A stretch of DNA of 64,000 bases from assembly GCF_004005495.1 (NCBI RefSeq), contig NZ_RZYA01000017.1, positions 109,654 to 173,653 of the forward strand, read 5' to 3'. This document shows, piece by piece, positions 52,301 through 60,221 of the stretch. Source of the stretch: Streptomyces antnestii. GTDB taxonomy: Bacteria; Actinomycetota; Actinomycetes; Streptomycetales; Streptomycetaceae. Under the pieces are notes generated by a model. The model was not told the origin of the DNA and made no database searches. It saw only the letters and a program-made list of their open reading frames with translations. Position numbers and translations under genes: made by a program. How positions within the stretch are numbered: the stretch's first letter is position 1; each line of letters begins with the position of its first letter.

Positions 52301-52711
52301 GCCGACGATCACCTTGAGGCCGCGCTTCTGGGCCTTGCGGTTGGCCGACTTGGAGAGTTCGGTGACGTCGAAGAGCCGCTGGTCGAGCTTGCCGCTCGCG
52401 ACCAGGCGCTGCGCGTCGGCGGGCACCACGAGGGTGTGGCCGCCGACGGTGCGGGTCTGGGCGGGGATGTGCTCGCGGCCCTTGGCGTGCCGGTAGCCGA
52501 CCGGCTTCCCCTTCGCGTCGAGGGTGACGCGGTCGCCGGTGATGAGAGTGATCTGCTGCTTCGGCGCGATCTGCGCGGCCCCGCCGGACGCGGCGGCCGG
52601 GGGCGCGCCCGCGGCCGGGGTGGTCAGTCCCGCGGTGAGGACGACGGCCGCGGCGGCGGCCACGGTCGCCGCGCTCATTCTCTTCGTGGTTATTCGTGCC
52701 TGTCTGTGCAA
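49352..52711 (-). CDS. Large secreted subtilase (S8 family)
   Basis: From TTG 52711 (GGGGGAA upstream) the product is 1,119 residues with a signal peptide of about 36 residues ending near PAAGA. A pro-region with ITLITGDRVTLD is followed by the S8 catalytic domain: Asp235 (AVLDTGVDATHPDL), His267 (FGHGTHVAS), oxyanion Asn363 (AAGND) and Ser447 (SGTSMATPHVAG). The ~600 residues beyond the protease are beta-rich repeats that may bind the cell surface or substrate, ending without a sorting motif. Such Streptomyces subtilases are extracellular and degrade proteins or process inhibitors. The ABC genes upstream are separated by a terminator. Confidence 0.95.
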   Translation of the reverse strand: MHRQARITTKRMSAATVAAAAAVVLTAGLTTPAAGAPPAAASGGAAQIAPKQQITLITGDRVTLDAKGKPVGYRHAKGREHIPAQTRTVGGHTLVVPADAQRLVASGKLDQRLFDVTELSKSANRKAQKRGLKVIVGYKGAATAARADVRDAGDTTVRRTLKSLNADAVTTPKQDAGKLWDALTTANGGTASGVSRVWLDGVRKASLDKSVPQIGAPKAWAAGYDGKGVKIAVLDTGVDATHPDLKGQVVAEKNFSTSADAVDRFGHGTHVASIAAGTGAKSGGKFKGVAPGAKLLNGKVLSDDGYGDDSGILAGMEWAADQGADVVNLSLGGGDAPGIDPLEAEVNKLSAEKGILFAIAAGNDGEFGDSTVGSPGSADAALTVGAVDDNDKLAAFSSRGPRVGDGAIKPDVTAPGVDITAAAAPGSVIDKEVGENPAGYLTISGTSMATPHVAGAAAILKQEHPDWKSAELKGVLTGSTKGGAYTPFEQGSGRIQVDKAISQTVFAEPVSVSFGVAQWPHTDDTPITKKVTYRNTGDKDVTLGLTASGTGPKGQAAPAGFFKLGATTVTVPAGGTASVDLTADTKLGGTVDGAYSAYVVATGGGQSVRTGAAVQREVESYDVTLKHIGRDGKDAQGYETSLAALTGVAKGQFIEAYDPNSGTVTVRVPRGSYILNEFLAADPQDFTKGADWLAQPKLDVTKNTTVTLDARTTKPVSVTVPDAAAKGILAAPEFSVDTADSSSSYGWILDSYANFRTAGLGPEPTGVKLRQQWSTSWTKGADTEYDTVSGGYVTKLATGYTKHYGAADLATVKVGLGGAARDKTGSVGALGMLPVSDGGWTVAVDQSLPGTRTLHLSTGDKVKWGLDFVQNGPEDSHGFPTEEAAYTLGTPQSFQGGKAYEKTFNTGVFGPRIGGGYGVYRDGNEIYGNLPMYADGKTHAGYSQYLSVKTTLYKGSTKIGENDDPLVGDKPFKVASGDAAYKLTTSIRRSVKIAAASTRVDASWTFHSKRPASSSQSVKLPLSTARFNAAVGLDSTAPAGRTQSVPVTVQGAAAGTNLQSLSVYVSYDYGQTWKKLTVKNGKVSVKNPAKGQAVSFHAKIADKKGNKSTISIYNAYYGK

Positions 52712-52757
52712 CTTTCCCCCTGGTGACGGTAGTTCACCGATGAGAGACGCCGAACGG

Positions 52758-52786
52758 CCCCCCTGCATAGAGATGATGCAGGGGGG
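52758..52786 (-). terminator. 11-bp hairpin between ABC operon and subtilase
   Basis: CCCCCCTGCAT (52758-52768) pairs perfectly with ATGCAGGGGGG (52776-52786) across AGAGATG, about 30 bp beyond the ABC ATPase stop on the minus strand and before the subtilase start. Confidence 0.85.
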
Positions 52787-52815
52787 TCACCGGTTCTGCA
52801 CTGGTACGACGGAAA

Positions 52816-53502
52816 TCAGACAGCTTTCGAATTTTCCGTGAGGGTGATGCGGCCCTTGCGGATGGTGGCGATCCGCGGCGCCCGGCGGGCGATCGACGAG
52901 TCGTGGGTGACCATGACGAAGGTCAGCCCGTGCTCCTTCCACAGGGTTTCGAGGACGTCCATGATCTCGTCGCGCATGGACTCGTCGAGGTTGCCGGTGG
53001 GTTCGTCGGCGAGCAGCACCTTGGGGTTCTTGACGAGGGCGCGGGCGATCGCGACGCGCTGCTGCTGGCCGCCGGACATCTCGGAGGGCAGATGCCCGAG
53101 CCGCTCGCCGAGGCCGACCGACTCCAGGGCCTGCGCGGCGCGTTCACGCCGTTCGGCGGCCTTGAGACGGAGCGGTACGAGGGCGGTCTCGACGTTCTCC
53201 TGGGCGTTCAGCGTGGGAATGAGATTGAAGCTCTGAAAGACGAACCCGATCGATTCGGCGCGGAACGTGGTGAGCCGGGCCTCCGGAAGCTTCGCCAGGT
53301 CGACGCCGTCGAGTTCGATGCTGCCCGAGGTCGGCCGGTCGAGCCCGCCGAGCATCTGGAGCAGGGTGGACTTGCCGCCTCCGGTGGGGCCCTGGATGAC
53401 GAGCCGGTCGCCGTCGCCGATGGTCAGGTCCACATCGACGAGCGCGTCGACGGTGGCCTTGTCCCGGCGGTACTGCTTGGTGACGCCCCTCAGCTGATAC
53501 AT
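52816..53502 (-). CDS. ABC ATPase, MacB/LolD type
   Basis: The 228-residue ATPase starts at ATG 53502 with CAGGAG about 8 bases upstream. It has Walker A GPTGGGKST (38-46), Q-loop VFQSFNLIP (88-96), signature MSGGQQQRVAIARAL (142-156), Walker B VLLADEPTGNLD (162-173) and the H-loop in VMVTHD. The PTLNAQENVE stretch is typical of the MacB/LolD subfamily, which drives FtsX-type permeases by mechanotransmission rather than classical transport. The partner permease gene is 50 bp upstream on the same strand. Confidence 0.95.
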   Translation of the reverse strand: MYQLRGVTKQYRRDKATVDALVDVDLTIGDGDRLVIQGPTGGGKSTLLQMLGGLDRPTSGSIELDGVDLAKLPEARLTTFRAESIGFVFQSFNLIPTLNAQENVETALVPLRLKAAERRERAAQALESVGLGERLGHLPSEMSGGQQQRVAIARALVKNPKVLLADEPTGNLDESMRDEIMDVLETLWKEHGLTFVMVTHDSSIARRAPRIATIRKGRITLTENSKAV

Positions 53503-53552
53503 GGTGCAACTCCTGCGGTACGTAGAGGTGTTCTGGAGGCCGCGCGGTGCGG

Positions 53553-55007
53553 CTACTCGACGCGGCGCAGGGCGTCGGCGGGCCGCAGCCGGGAGGCGCG
53601 CCAGCCGCCGAACCCGCCGGCGATCAGGCCGCCGGCGACGGCGAGGCCGACGGCGAGCGTGATGGTGGTGGCGCTGACGGGCGCGCTGAGGGCGATGTCG
53701 AGGCTCTTGCCGGCCGCCTGGCTGATGCCGGGACCTCCCATGACCACACCGGGCCCCCGACCGCCGCCACCGCCCGCACCGGAGCCGAGCTGGGCAGTCA
53801 GCGTGGGGCTGATGGCGGTGACGGCGTAGGCGCCCGCGAGGCCGACGGCTATGCCGAGTGCGCCGCCGACGAGCCCGTTGACGACGGCTTCGCCGACGAC
53901 CTGGCGGGTGACGCGTCCGGACTTCCAGCCGAGCGCCTTGAGCGTGCCGAACTCCCGTACGCGGCGGGAGACGGCCGACGAGGTGAGCAGGCCCGCGACC
54001 AGGAACGCGGCGACGAGCACGGCGATGGAGAGCCACCTGCCGACGTTGGCGGCCAGGTTGGAGGCGGTCGAGAGGGACCCGGAGACGGTGTCGGCGAGAT
54101 CGGCCGAAGTGGTCACCGTCGTACCGGAGATGTTCTTCTGAATACCGCGCTTGACGGCGGAGATCTGCTGCGAGTCGGTCGCCTTCACATAGACCGTGGT
54201 GATCTTGCCCTTGGCCCCGGCGAGGGTCTGGGCCTGCTTCAGCGGCAGGTACAGATCGGCGGCGGCGTCACCACTGTCGGGCGTGGCGATGCCGACGACC
54301 TCATACGTGACGCCCTTGATCTTGACGCTGTCGCCCAGGGCGAGCTTCTTCTCCTTGGCGTACGACGCGTCGGCGACGGCGACCTTGGCATCGGCCTCCG
54401 ACGTCTTGAAGGCGCGCCCCTCGGTGATCTTCGAGGAGGTGCGCGGGCCGAGGCCCGCCTTCGTGACGTCGGTGCCGTACACGCTGTAGGAGTTGACGTC
54501 GAAGGAGGCGCCGCCGCCCTCGACCCGGCCGCGCGGCTCGCCGCCCGGGCCGCCCTGACGGGTCGCGCCACCGCTGCCCGGGTCCTGCTTGAACTGCCCG
54601 CGCTTGAACTGGCCGTCGACCTTCATCACCTGGAGGCTGAGGCCGCCCACGGCGTCGGCGACGCCCTTCTGGGAGGCGACCTTGTCGACCGTGGAGGCGG
54701 CCAGGGTCTGGAAGCCCTGCACCATGACGCGGTCGCTGCTCTGTTCCTTGCCGTCGTCCTTGGCGCCGAACTCGAACCGCGGCCGGCCGCCCTCGCCGGC
54801 CTTGGGCGCGGTGGCCGCCTTGGTGACGGTCATGTCGGTACCGAGGCCGTACAGGGACTGGAGGACCTTGTCCTGGGCCTGGTTCATGCCGGCGGACACG
54901 GAATTGACGACGATGACCAGCGCGATGCCGAGCGCGAGCCCGGAGGCGACGACGAGGGCCGCCTTTCTGCGGCGGCGCAGCTCGCGCCTCAGATAGGTGA
55001 AGAACAT
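53553..55007 (-). CDS. FtsX/MacB-type ABC permease
   Basis: The 484-residue protein has the MacB-type plan. A first membrane helix (about residues 16-36, ALVVASGLALGIALVIVVNS) is followed by a large extracytoplasmic domain (about 40-320, with a Gly-rich disordered patch near 140-165), then three helices in the last 170 residues with the FtsX signature (SRRVREFGTLKALGWKSGRV). Together with the LolD-like ATPase it may extract or sense envelope lipoproteins or antimicrobial peptides. A Gly/Pro-rich insert (SGAGGGGGRGPG) lies between helices 3 and 4. Upstream of it, on the same strand, is the L,D-transpeptidase unit. Confidence 0.93.
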   Translation of the reverse strand: MFFTYLRRELRRRRKAALVVASGLALGIALVIVVNSVSAGMNQAQDKVLQSLYGLGTDMTVTKAATAPKAGEGGRPRFEFGAKDDGKEQSSDRVMVQGFQTLAASTVDKVASQKGVADAVGGLSLQVMKVDGQFKRGQFKQDPGSGGATRQGGPGGEPRGRVEGGGASFDVNSYSVYGTDVTKAGLGPRTSSKITEGRAFKTSEADAKVAVADASYAKEKKLALGDSVKIKGVTYEVVGIATPDSGDAAADLYLPLKQAQTLAGAKGKITTVYVKATDSQQISAVKRGIQKNISGTTVTTSADLADTVSGSLSTASNLAANVGRWLSIAVLVAAFLVAGLLTSSAVSRRVREFGTLKALGWKSGRVTRQVVGEAVVNGLVGGALGIAVGLAGAYAVTAISPTLTAQLGSGAGGGGGRGPGVVMGGPGISQAAGKSLDIALSAPVSATTITLAVGLAVAGGLIAGGFGGWRASRLRPADALRRVE

Positions 55008-55084
55008 GCCGTGAAGCTAAGGACGCACCGTGACGATCGGATAAGTCCGGGATAAGAGGTCGATGAGAACTCCCGGAAGCACGC

Positions 55085-55120
55085 GAAGGCCCGCACCCCG
55101 TCACCGGGGTGCGGGCCTTC
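55085..55120 (-). terminator. 16-bp hairpin after the L,D-transpeptidase gene
   Basis: GAAGGCCCGCACCCC plus one G pairs with GGGGTGCGGGCCTTC plus one C (55085-55100 with 55105-55120) across TCAC, 22 bp beyond the transpeptidase stop on the minus strand. Confidence 0.9.
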
Positions 55121-55141
55121 GCGGACGGCTCAGCGGTGCTG

Positions 55142-56398
55142 TCAGACGGCCGAACCGGCCGTCCACTGCGCCCAGTCCATGTTCCAGCCGTTGAGGCCGT
55201 TGTCCGGCTGGATGGTCTTGTCGCCGGTGTTCTTCACGATGACGACGTCACCGACGATGGAGTTGTTGTAGAACCAGGAACCCGGCGTCTTCGGGTCGTT
55301 GGCGCCCTTCGTGTCGGACAGGCCGACGCAGCCGTGGCTCGTGTTGGCGCTGCCGAAGATCGACTTGGCGCCCCAGTAGTTGCCGTGGATGAAGGTGCCG
55401 GAGGTCGACAGGCGCATCGCGTGCGGCACGTCCTTGATGTCGTACTCGCCCTTGCCGTCGTTGCCCTTGAAGCCGACCGTCGAGCCGTCCATCCGGGTCT
55501 CCTTGAACTTCTCGGAGATCACCATCTGGCCCTGGTACGTCTTGTTCTCCGGCGAGCCCGCGGAGATCGGGATGGTCTTGACGACCTTGCCGTCGCGGGT
55601 GACCGTCATGGTCTTGGTCTGCGCGTCGACCGTCGAGACCTGGTTGCGGCCGACCTTGAAGGTGACCGTCTTCTGCTGCACGCCGTAGACGCCGTTCGCG
55701 CCCTGGACGCCGTCGAGGTCCAGCTTCAGCGTGACCGTCGAGCCGCCGGTCCAGTAGTCCTTGGGACGCAGGTCCAGACGCTGGTTGCCGAACCAGTGGC
55801 CGACGACCTGCTGGCCGCTGCTGGAGGTGACCGTGATGCCCTTCTGGACAGCGGCCTTGTTCGTGATCGCCTTGTCGAAGTTGACCGAGACCGGCATGCC
55901 GACGCCGACGGTGGAGCCGTCCTCGGGCGTGAAGTTGCCGATGAAGCTGTTGGCCTGCGAGACCGTCGTGAACGAGGCGTTCTCGTGGGCCGTGCGGCCG
56001 CTGGAGTCGTTGGCCTCGGCCGCGATCTTGTAGACCGTGGCGCGCTGGAGCTGGCCGGCGGGCTTCCAGCTCTTCTTGTCAGCGGATATCTGCCCCTGCA
56101 CGGCCGTACCGTCGACGGTCGTCATCGTCACGTTCGTGAGCGTGCCCTTGCGCACGGTGACCGCGGCGGCGTTGTTGATGCTGGCGTTGTCGGAGCCGTC
56201 CTTCGGCGCGATCTTGATCAGCGCCTCCGACGTCTTCTGCGCGGCGGCTTCGTCGACCTGGGCCTGTGACGACTTCTTGCCGCCGCCCTCGGCCCCGCTG
56301 GCCTTGCCGTCGCTCCCGCTGCACGCAGAGAGCACCAGCACTCCGCCGACCAGAGCGGACGCGGCCATCAGACCCTTGCGCCGCTTACTGTCCGTCAT
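55142..56398 (-). CDS. Lipoprotein L,D-transpeptidase with Ig-like domains
   Basis: From ATG 56398 (GGAGAAG 7 bases upstream) the product is 418 residues. ATG 56413 is an alternative start. A lipoprotein signal ends in the lipobox LSAC with Cys26. Two Ig-like beta domains follow (about 40-150 and 150-270), then a YkuD catalytic domain. That domain includes PISAGSPENKTYQGQMVIS, FIHGNYWG and the active-site motif SHGCVGLSD with Cys357 and His355. The enzyme forms 3-3 cross-links in peptidoglycan at the outer face of the membrane, as LdtMt2-type proteins do in mycobacteria. Confidence 0.95.
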   Translation of the reverse strand: MTDSKRRKGLMAASALVGGVLVLSACSGSDGKASGAEGGGKKSSQAQVDEAAAQKTSEALIKIAPKDGSDNASINNAAAVTVRKGTLTNVTMTTVDGTAVQGQISADKKSWKPAGQLQRATVYKIAAEANDSSGRTAHENASFTTVSQANSFIGNFTPEDGSTVGVGMPVSVNFDKAITNKAAVQKGITVTSSSGQQVVGHWFGNQRLDLRPKDYWTGGSTVTLKLDLDGVQGANGVYGVQQKTVTFKVGRNQVSTVDAQTKTMTVTRDGKVVKTIPISAGSPENKTYQGQMVISEKFKETRMDGSTVGFKGNDGKGEYDIKDVPHAMRLSTSGTFIHGNYWGAKSIFGSANTSHGCVGLSDTKGANDPKTPGSWFYNNSIVGDVVIVKNTGDKTIQPDNGLNGWNMDWAQWTAGSAV

Positions 56399-56615
56399 CA
56401 CACGCTTCTCCATCGTCGCCAATTTCCCCAACAACCCCAAAAGACCGGTGGGCCCCGATCCCTGGCAGGAATCCCCGCAGCCCATGTAACGCCATGACCG
56501 GTTCGTCCCGTTCCCTTTCGGCCCCCGATGTGGGGGACGCCACGTCGGAAACTCCCGTGACCAGGCGTGCACCAGTGATAACAGAACTGTTCTGGTACCC
56601 CCTGTGAGACGACGA

Positions 56616-56645
56616 AACCCCGGCCGGCGGTTGCCGACCGGGGTT
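56616..56645 (-). terminator. 13-bp hairpin after the acidic small protein gene
   Basis: AACCCCGGCCGGC pairs with GCCGACCGGGGTT (one G-T wobble), about 30 bp beyond the stop of the acidic protein gene on the minus strand. Confidence 0.8.
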
Positions 56646-56675
56646 CCCCGATCACGCAGTCCGAACCGTCGCCGT

Positions 56676-57029
56676 CTACCCCCGCGCCGCGTCGTCGTCG
56701 AGATCGTCGCCGGATTCGTCATCATCCACGTCGAGGTCCCAGTCGGGCGAATCGGGGTCGTAGTCGACCTGTTCACTGGACCAGGAGGCCTGGACGAGTT
56801 CCGCCCCGGGAACGTCTCCGACCAGGTCGAAGGGGTCGACCAGATAGGCGAGTGCCTCCGCCTCGTCCTCGTTGACGGCCGACTCGGCGTGGGACCGCTC
56901 GTCGGCCGGCATGTCGACGTCCTCGGCGATGCGCTGCAACGCGGCCCCGGTGATGGCCGTGCCGTCCTCGATCTCCAGGACCAAATCGACCTGGAGCCGA
57001 ACAAATCGTGATGTCTCAGGGGTGCTCAT
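56676..57029 (-). CDS. Acidic small protein of unknown function
   Basis: The 117-residue product starts at ATG 57029. Its first half looks folded (RFVRLQVDLVLEIEDGTAIT, GAALQRIAEDVDMP), and its second half is extremely acidic, ending in a run of Asp and Glu with WDLDVDDDESGDDLDDD. No membrane segment or metal motif is present. It might be a nucleic-acid mimic or a calcium/metal buffer, but nothing in the sequence proves it. It is divergent from the LAxTG gene across 109 bp and lies 277 bp upstream of the transpeptidase gene on the same strand. Confidence 0.85.
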   Translation of the reverse strand: MSTPETSRFVRLQVDLVLEIEDGTAITGAALQRIAEDVDMPADERSHAESAVNEDEAEALAYLVDPFDLVGDVPGAELVQASWSSEQVDYDPDSPDWDLDVDDDESGDDLDDDAARG

Positions 57030-57138
57030 ACGACGGAGCGTAAGCCTCGGGCCTCCCGTGACTTTCCTGTGACCCGCACCTTTCACTAACATCGGCTCAC
57101 ACGGCCAATTCGCCAGCACCACAAGGGGGATCGATTCC

Positions 57139-57420
57139 GTGTCCGCCGCACGACGATCGCTGCTCACCGCCACCGCAGCCGGGACGCTTCTGGCTGCCCT
57201 GTGGTTCGTTCCGTCCGCCAACGCGACGCCCGAGAAGACAGCGGAGGCAGACCAGCAGCAGACCGCGACAGCGGTGCACACACAGTCCGACAGCCAACTG
57301 CGCCTGGCTGACACGGGAACGGTCGACACGACCCCGTACCTGATCGGCGGCACGGCGTTCCTCGGCATCGGCGCGGGCTTCCTGACGTACTCGGTCAGAA
57401 GAGGCCGCACGGCGTACTGA
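57139..57420 (+). CDS. Very small LAxTG sortase-anchored surface protein
   Basis: The 93-residue precursor starts at GTG 57139 (AAGGGGG upstream). It has a signal peptide (about 1-29, ending SANA), a Gln/Thr/Ala-rich spacer, the sortase motif LADTG (56-60), a membrane helix (66-84) and a basic VRRGR tail. LAxTG is the class E sortase motif used by Streptomyces for chaplins and other surface proteins. After cleavage by signal peptidase and sortase only about 30 residues would remain on the wall, far too short for a normal surface enzyme. No sortase gene is in the window. Its stop is 1 bp from the convergent hutH stop. Confidence 0.88.
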   Translation: MSAARRSLLTATAAGTLLAALWFVPSANATPEKTAEADQQQTATAVHTQSDSQLRLADTGTVDTTPYLIGGTAFLGIGAGFLTYSVRRGRTAY

Positions 57421-57421
57421 A

Positions 57422-58966
57422 CTAAACCAGCGGCCCCGTGACCGCCTCCACGGCCGCGACGAGATGCCCGCCCCGTACGAACGCTTCGGCGGCGGCGAGG
57501 TCGGGCGCGAGGAACCGGTCGGGCCCCGCCCCCCGAACTCCCGCGGCGCGCAGGGCTTCGATGACCGCACGCGACGCGGGGGCGGGGGCGAGCCCCTGCC
57601 TCAACTCGATGGCGCGGGTGGCCGCGTACAGCTCGACGGCGAGGATCCGTGTCAGGTCGTCGACCGCGGCCCGCAGCTTGCGGGCGGCGGACCAGCCCAT
57701 GGACACATGGTCCTCCTGCATGGCGGAAGACGGAATGGAGTCCGCAGAAGCCGGCACAGCCAGCCGCTTCATCTCGCTCACGAGGGCGGCCTGGGTGTAC
57801 TGGGCGAGCATCAGGCCCGAGTCGACGCCGGGGTCGTCGGCGAGGAACGAGGGCAGGCCGTGGGACCGGTTCTTGTCGAGGAGTCGGTCGGTACGCCGCT
57901 CGGCGATGGACCCGAGATCGGCGGCGGCGATCGCCAGGAAATCAAGGACGTAAGCGACGGGCGCGCCATGGAAGTTGCCGTTGGACTCGACGCGCCCGTC
58001 CGCAAGGACCACGGGATTGTCGATGGCGGCGGCGAGCTCGCGCTCGGCGACGAGCCGCGCATGGGCCATGGTGTCCCGCCCGGCCCCGGCGACCTGCGGG
58101 GCGCAGCGCACGGAGTACGCGTCCTGCACGCGCGGCGCGTCGTCCTGGTGGTGCCCGGTGAGCCCCGAACCCCTCAGCACGGCCAGCATGTTGGCGGCGC
58201 TGGCGGCCTGCCCCGGATGAGGCCGCACGGCCTGCAGTTCGGGCGCGAGCACCCGCTCCGTCCCCAGCAGAGCCTCGAGCGACAGGGCAGCAGCGACATC
58301 AGCCGCCTTATAAAGCCCCTCCAGATCATCCAAACCCAGTACAAGCATGCCGAGCATCCCGTCGGTGCCGTTCAGCAGGGCGAGCCCTTCCTTCTCGCGC
58401 AGTTCGACAGGGGCGATGCCATGGGCGGCAAGAAGCTCACCGGCGGGCGCGACGACCCCGTCGGGCCCCTCCGCCTCCCCCTCGCCCACGAGGGTCAGGG
58501 CGCAGTGGCTGAGCGGCGCGAGATCGCCGGAACAGCCGAGGGACCCGTACTCGTACACGAGGGGCGTGATGCCGGCGTTCAGCACGTCGGCGATCAACCG
58601 CGCGACGACGGGCCGCACCCCCGTACGCCCCGAGCAAAGGGTCTTGAGCCGCAGGAACATCAGCGCGCGCACGACCTCCCGCTCCACGCGCGGCCCCATT
58701 CCCGCGGCGTGTGAGCGGACGATGTTGCGCTGCAACCGGGCGCGCAGGTCCTGGCCGATGTGCCGGGTGGCGAGGGCGCCGAACCCGGTGGAGACGCCGT
58801 ACACGGGCTCGGGCCCGGCGGCGAGCGCGTCCACGACCGAGCGGGCGGCGCCAAGAGCGCCAAGGGCCTCGGCGGAGATCTCGACACGAGCGTCACCCCG
58901 AGCGACGGCGACGACATCACCGGCACTGACCCCGGAAGCCCCCACCACTACAAGACGCACATCCAT
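57422..58966 (-). CDS. hutH: Histidine ammonia-lyase
   Basis: The 514-residue enzyme has the family layout: catalytic Tyr56 in VYGVSTGFGAL, the MIO-forming triad inside GSLGCSGDLAPLSHCAL (Cys145-Ser146-Gly147), NGTDGMLG, the HPGQAASAAN segment, QDAYSVRCAPQV and SMQEDHVSMGWSAARKL-type C-terminal motifs (SAMQEDHVSMGW). It deaminates histidine to urocanate, the first step of histidine use. The first MIO residue is Cys rather than the common Ala, a variant that still cyclises. It follows the GGDEF gene by 38 bp on the same strand, so it may be read from the same transcript. Confidence 0.97.
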   Translation of the reverse strand: MDVRLVVVGASGVSAGDVVAVARGDARVEISAEALGALGAARSVVDALAAGPEPVYGVSTGFGALATRHIGQDLRARLQRNIVRSHAAGMGPRVEREVVRALMFLRLKTLCSGRTGVRPVVARLIADVLNAGITPLVYEYGSLGCSGDLAPLSHCALTLVGEGEAEGPDGVVAPAGELLAAHGIAPVELREKEGLALLNGTDGMLGMLVLGLDDLEGLYKAADVAAALSLEALLGTERVLAPELQAVRPHPGQAASAANMLAVLRGSGLTGHHQDDAPRVQDAYSVRCAPQVAGAGRDTMAHARLVAERELAAAIDNPVVLADGRVESNGNFHGAPVAYVLDFLAIAAADLGSIAERRTDRLLDKNRSHGLPSFLADDPGVDSGLMLAQYTQAALVSEMKRLAVPASADSIPSSAMQEDHVSMGWSAARKLRAAVDDLTRILAVELYAATRAIELRQGLAPAPASRAVIEALRAAGVRGAGPDRFLAPDLAAAEAFVRGGHLVAAVEAVTGPLV

Positions 58967-58970
58967 GTCG

Positions 58971-59006
58971 AGACCCTTCAGACCCCTCAGACCCTTCAGA
59001 CCCCTC
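58971..59006. repeat. Four tandem 9-bp repeats between GGDEF and hutH genes
   Basis: AGACCCTTC and AGACCCCTC alternate twice (58971-59006). The repeats fill the 38-bp gap and touch both the hutH start and the GGDEF stop, so they would lie in the hutH leader, where a ribosome site is expected. On the minus strand each unit contains GGGTCT. Confidence 0.9.
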
Positions 59007-60156
59007 AGGCCCCCGTGTCCCGCCCGCGGATCCGCCGCCGTTCACCGCCGCCGAGGGCGGGCGGGGGCGAGTCGGCGAGGCGCACGACGGGATCGTCGGG
59101 CCCGTCGCGCCCGGCCACCACGGGCTTCACGGCCCGCAGGGCCTTGGCCCGGTACTGAGCGGCGTCGGCAAGCCGAAAAAGCCGCCGAGCAGTGAACACG
59201 TCACCGATCGGATCACCGGTAGAAGCAATGCCGCAAGCAACCCCGTCGCCCAACTCCAACTCGGAGGCGCGCAGGCACAGTTCCTCGCCGGCCCGCACCA
59301 CGTCGTCGGCGTCGGGCCCCACGGTCACCAGACAGAACTCGTCGCCCCCGAGCCGCCCGGCAAGAGTTCCGGGCAGCATGGCCCCGCACAACGACAGCAC
59401 GGACCCGAACCGCTCCAGCAACCGATCCCCAACCGCATGCCCCAACGAATCGTTGACGCGCTTGAGCCCATTGAGATCACAGACAACAAGCGAAACGACA
59501 TCACCCCCCACCCGATGCCGCTCAATGGCTTCATCGAGCCGCATGTCGACGGCACGCCGATTGGCAAGCCCGGTCAGGGCATCCGTAAAAGCAAGCCGCC
59601 GAGCCTCCTCGAGCCGCTCGGTCTGAGCAATCCCCGCAGCAGCAACACTGGCAAGCACCGTCGCAAAGGCAGCATCGCCAGCCCCAAAGACCTCAGCGCC
59701 TTCCGGCCGGGCGACGTACAACTCCCCCCAGGCGCGCCCGTGGAGCACGATCGGGGCGACGACACAGCACCCGCGCCCGCGCCGGCGCAGGGCAGCGACG
59801 CGCTGATGGCAGTAACCACCCCCCTCCACGGTCCCCCCGGCGGTCTCGACCCAGGCACGCGGAGCGCCCCCGCCCACCCACTGCTCGTGCAGGAACTCGG
59901 TGATCTCCGGGAACTGGTGGACGGGATAGGTCTCGTCCTCCGGGAACTCGACCTCCCCTTCAGCCCGCTCGCCCACGTTCACGAGGACACGCAGCCGCCC
60001 CCGCTCGCGCTCCCACACGGACAGTGCCGCGAAGGTGCCGGACAACGCGCGGCAGGCGCCGAGCGCCGCCGCCCGCCAGGACTCACGCGGAGACTGCGCC
60101 GCGGCCATCCCCTGCGCCATCGCGACCACGGCCCGCAATCGGACTTCCTCTCCCAT
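59005..60156 (-). CDS. GAF-GGDEF diguanylate cyclase
   Basis: The 383-residue soluble protein has a GAF-like sensor (about residues 8-180) and a GGDEF domain (about 185-355). The domain has DALTGLANRR (192-201), the metal/Asp site CDLNGLKRVNDSLGHAVGD (226-244) and an intact GGDEF at 270-274. It should make cyclic di-GMP from two GTP. The five-residue-upstream inhibitory RxxD motif is absent, so product inhibition at that site is not expected. In Streptomyces c-di-GMP controls the switch to sporulation through BldD. The gene lies in a left-going series after cya and the hydratase-like gene and before hutH. Confidence 0.95.
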   Translation of the reverse strand: MGEEVRLRAVVAMAQGMAAAQSPRESWRAAALGACRALSGTFAALSVWERERGRLRVLVNVGERAEGEVEFPEDETYPVHQFPEITEFLHEQWVGGGAPRAWVETAGGTVEGGGYCHQRVAALRRRGRGCCVVAPIVLHGRAWGELYVARPEGAEVFGAGDAAFATVLASVAAAGIAQTERLEEARRLAFTDALTGLANRRAVDMRLDEAIERHRVGGDVVSLVVCDLNGLKRVNDSLGHAVGDRLLERFGSVLSLCGAMLPGTLAGRLGGDEFCLVTVGPDADDVVRAGEELCLRASELELGDGVACGIASTGDPIGDVFTARRLFRLADAAQYRAKALRAVKPVVAGRDGPDDPVVRLADSPPPALGGGERRRIRGRDTGA

Positions 60157-60221
60157 AACCCAAGATTAGGAGTGAAAAGCCCACCTCGATACATTCAGGA
60201 CGCATACGAGGCTACGAATAT

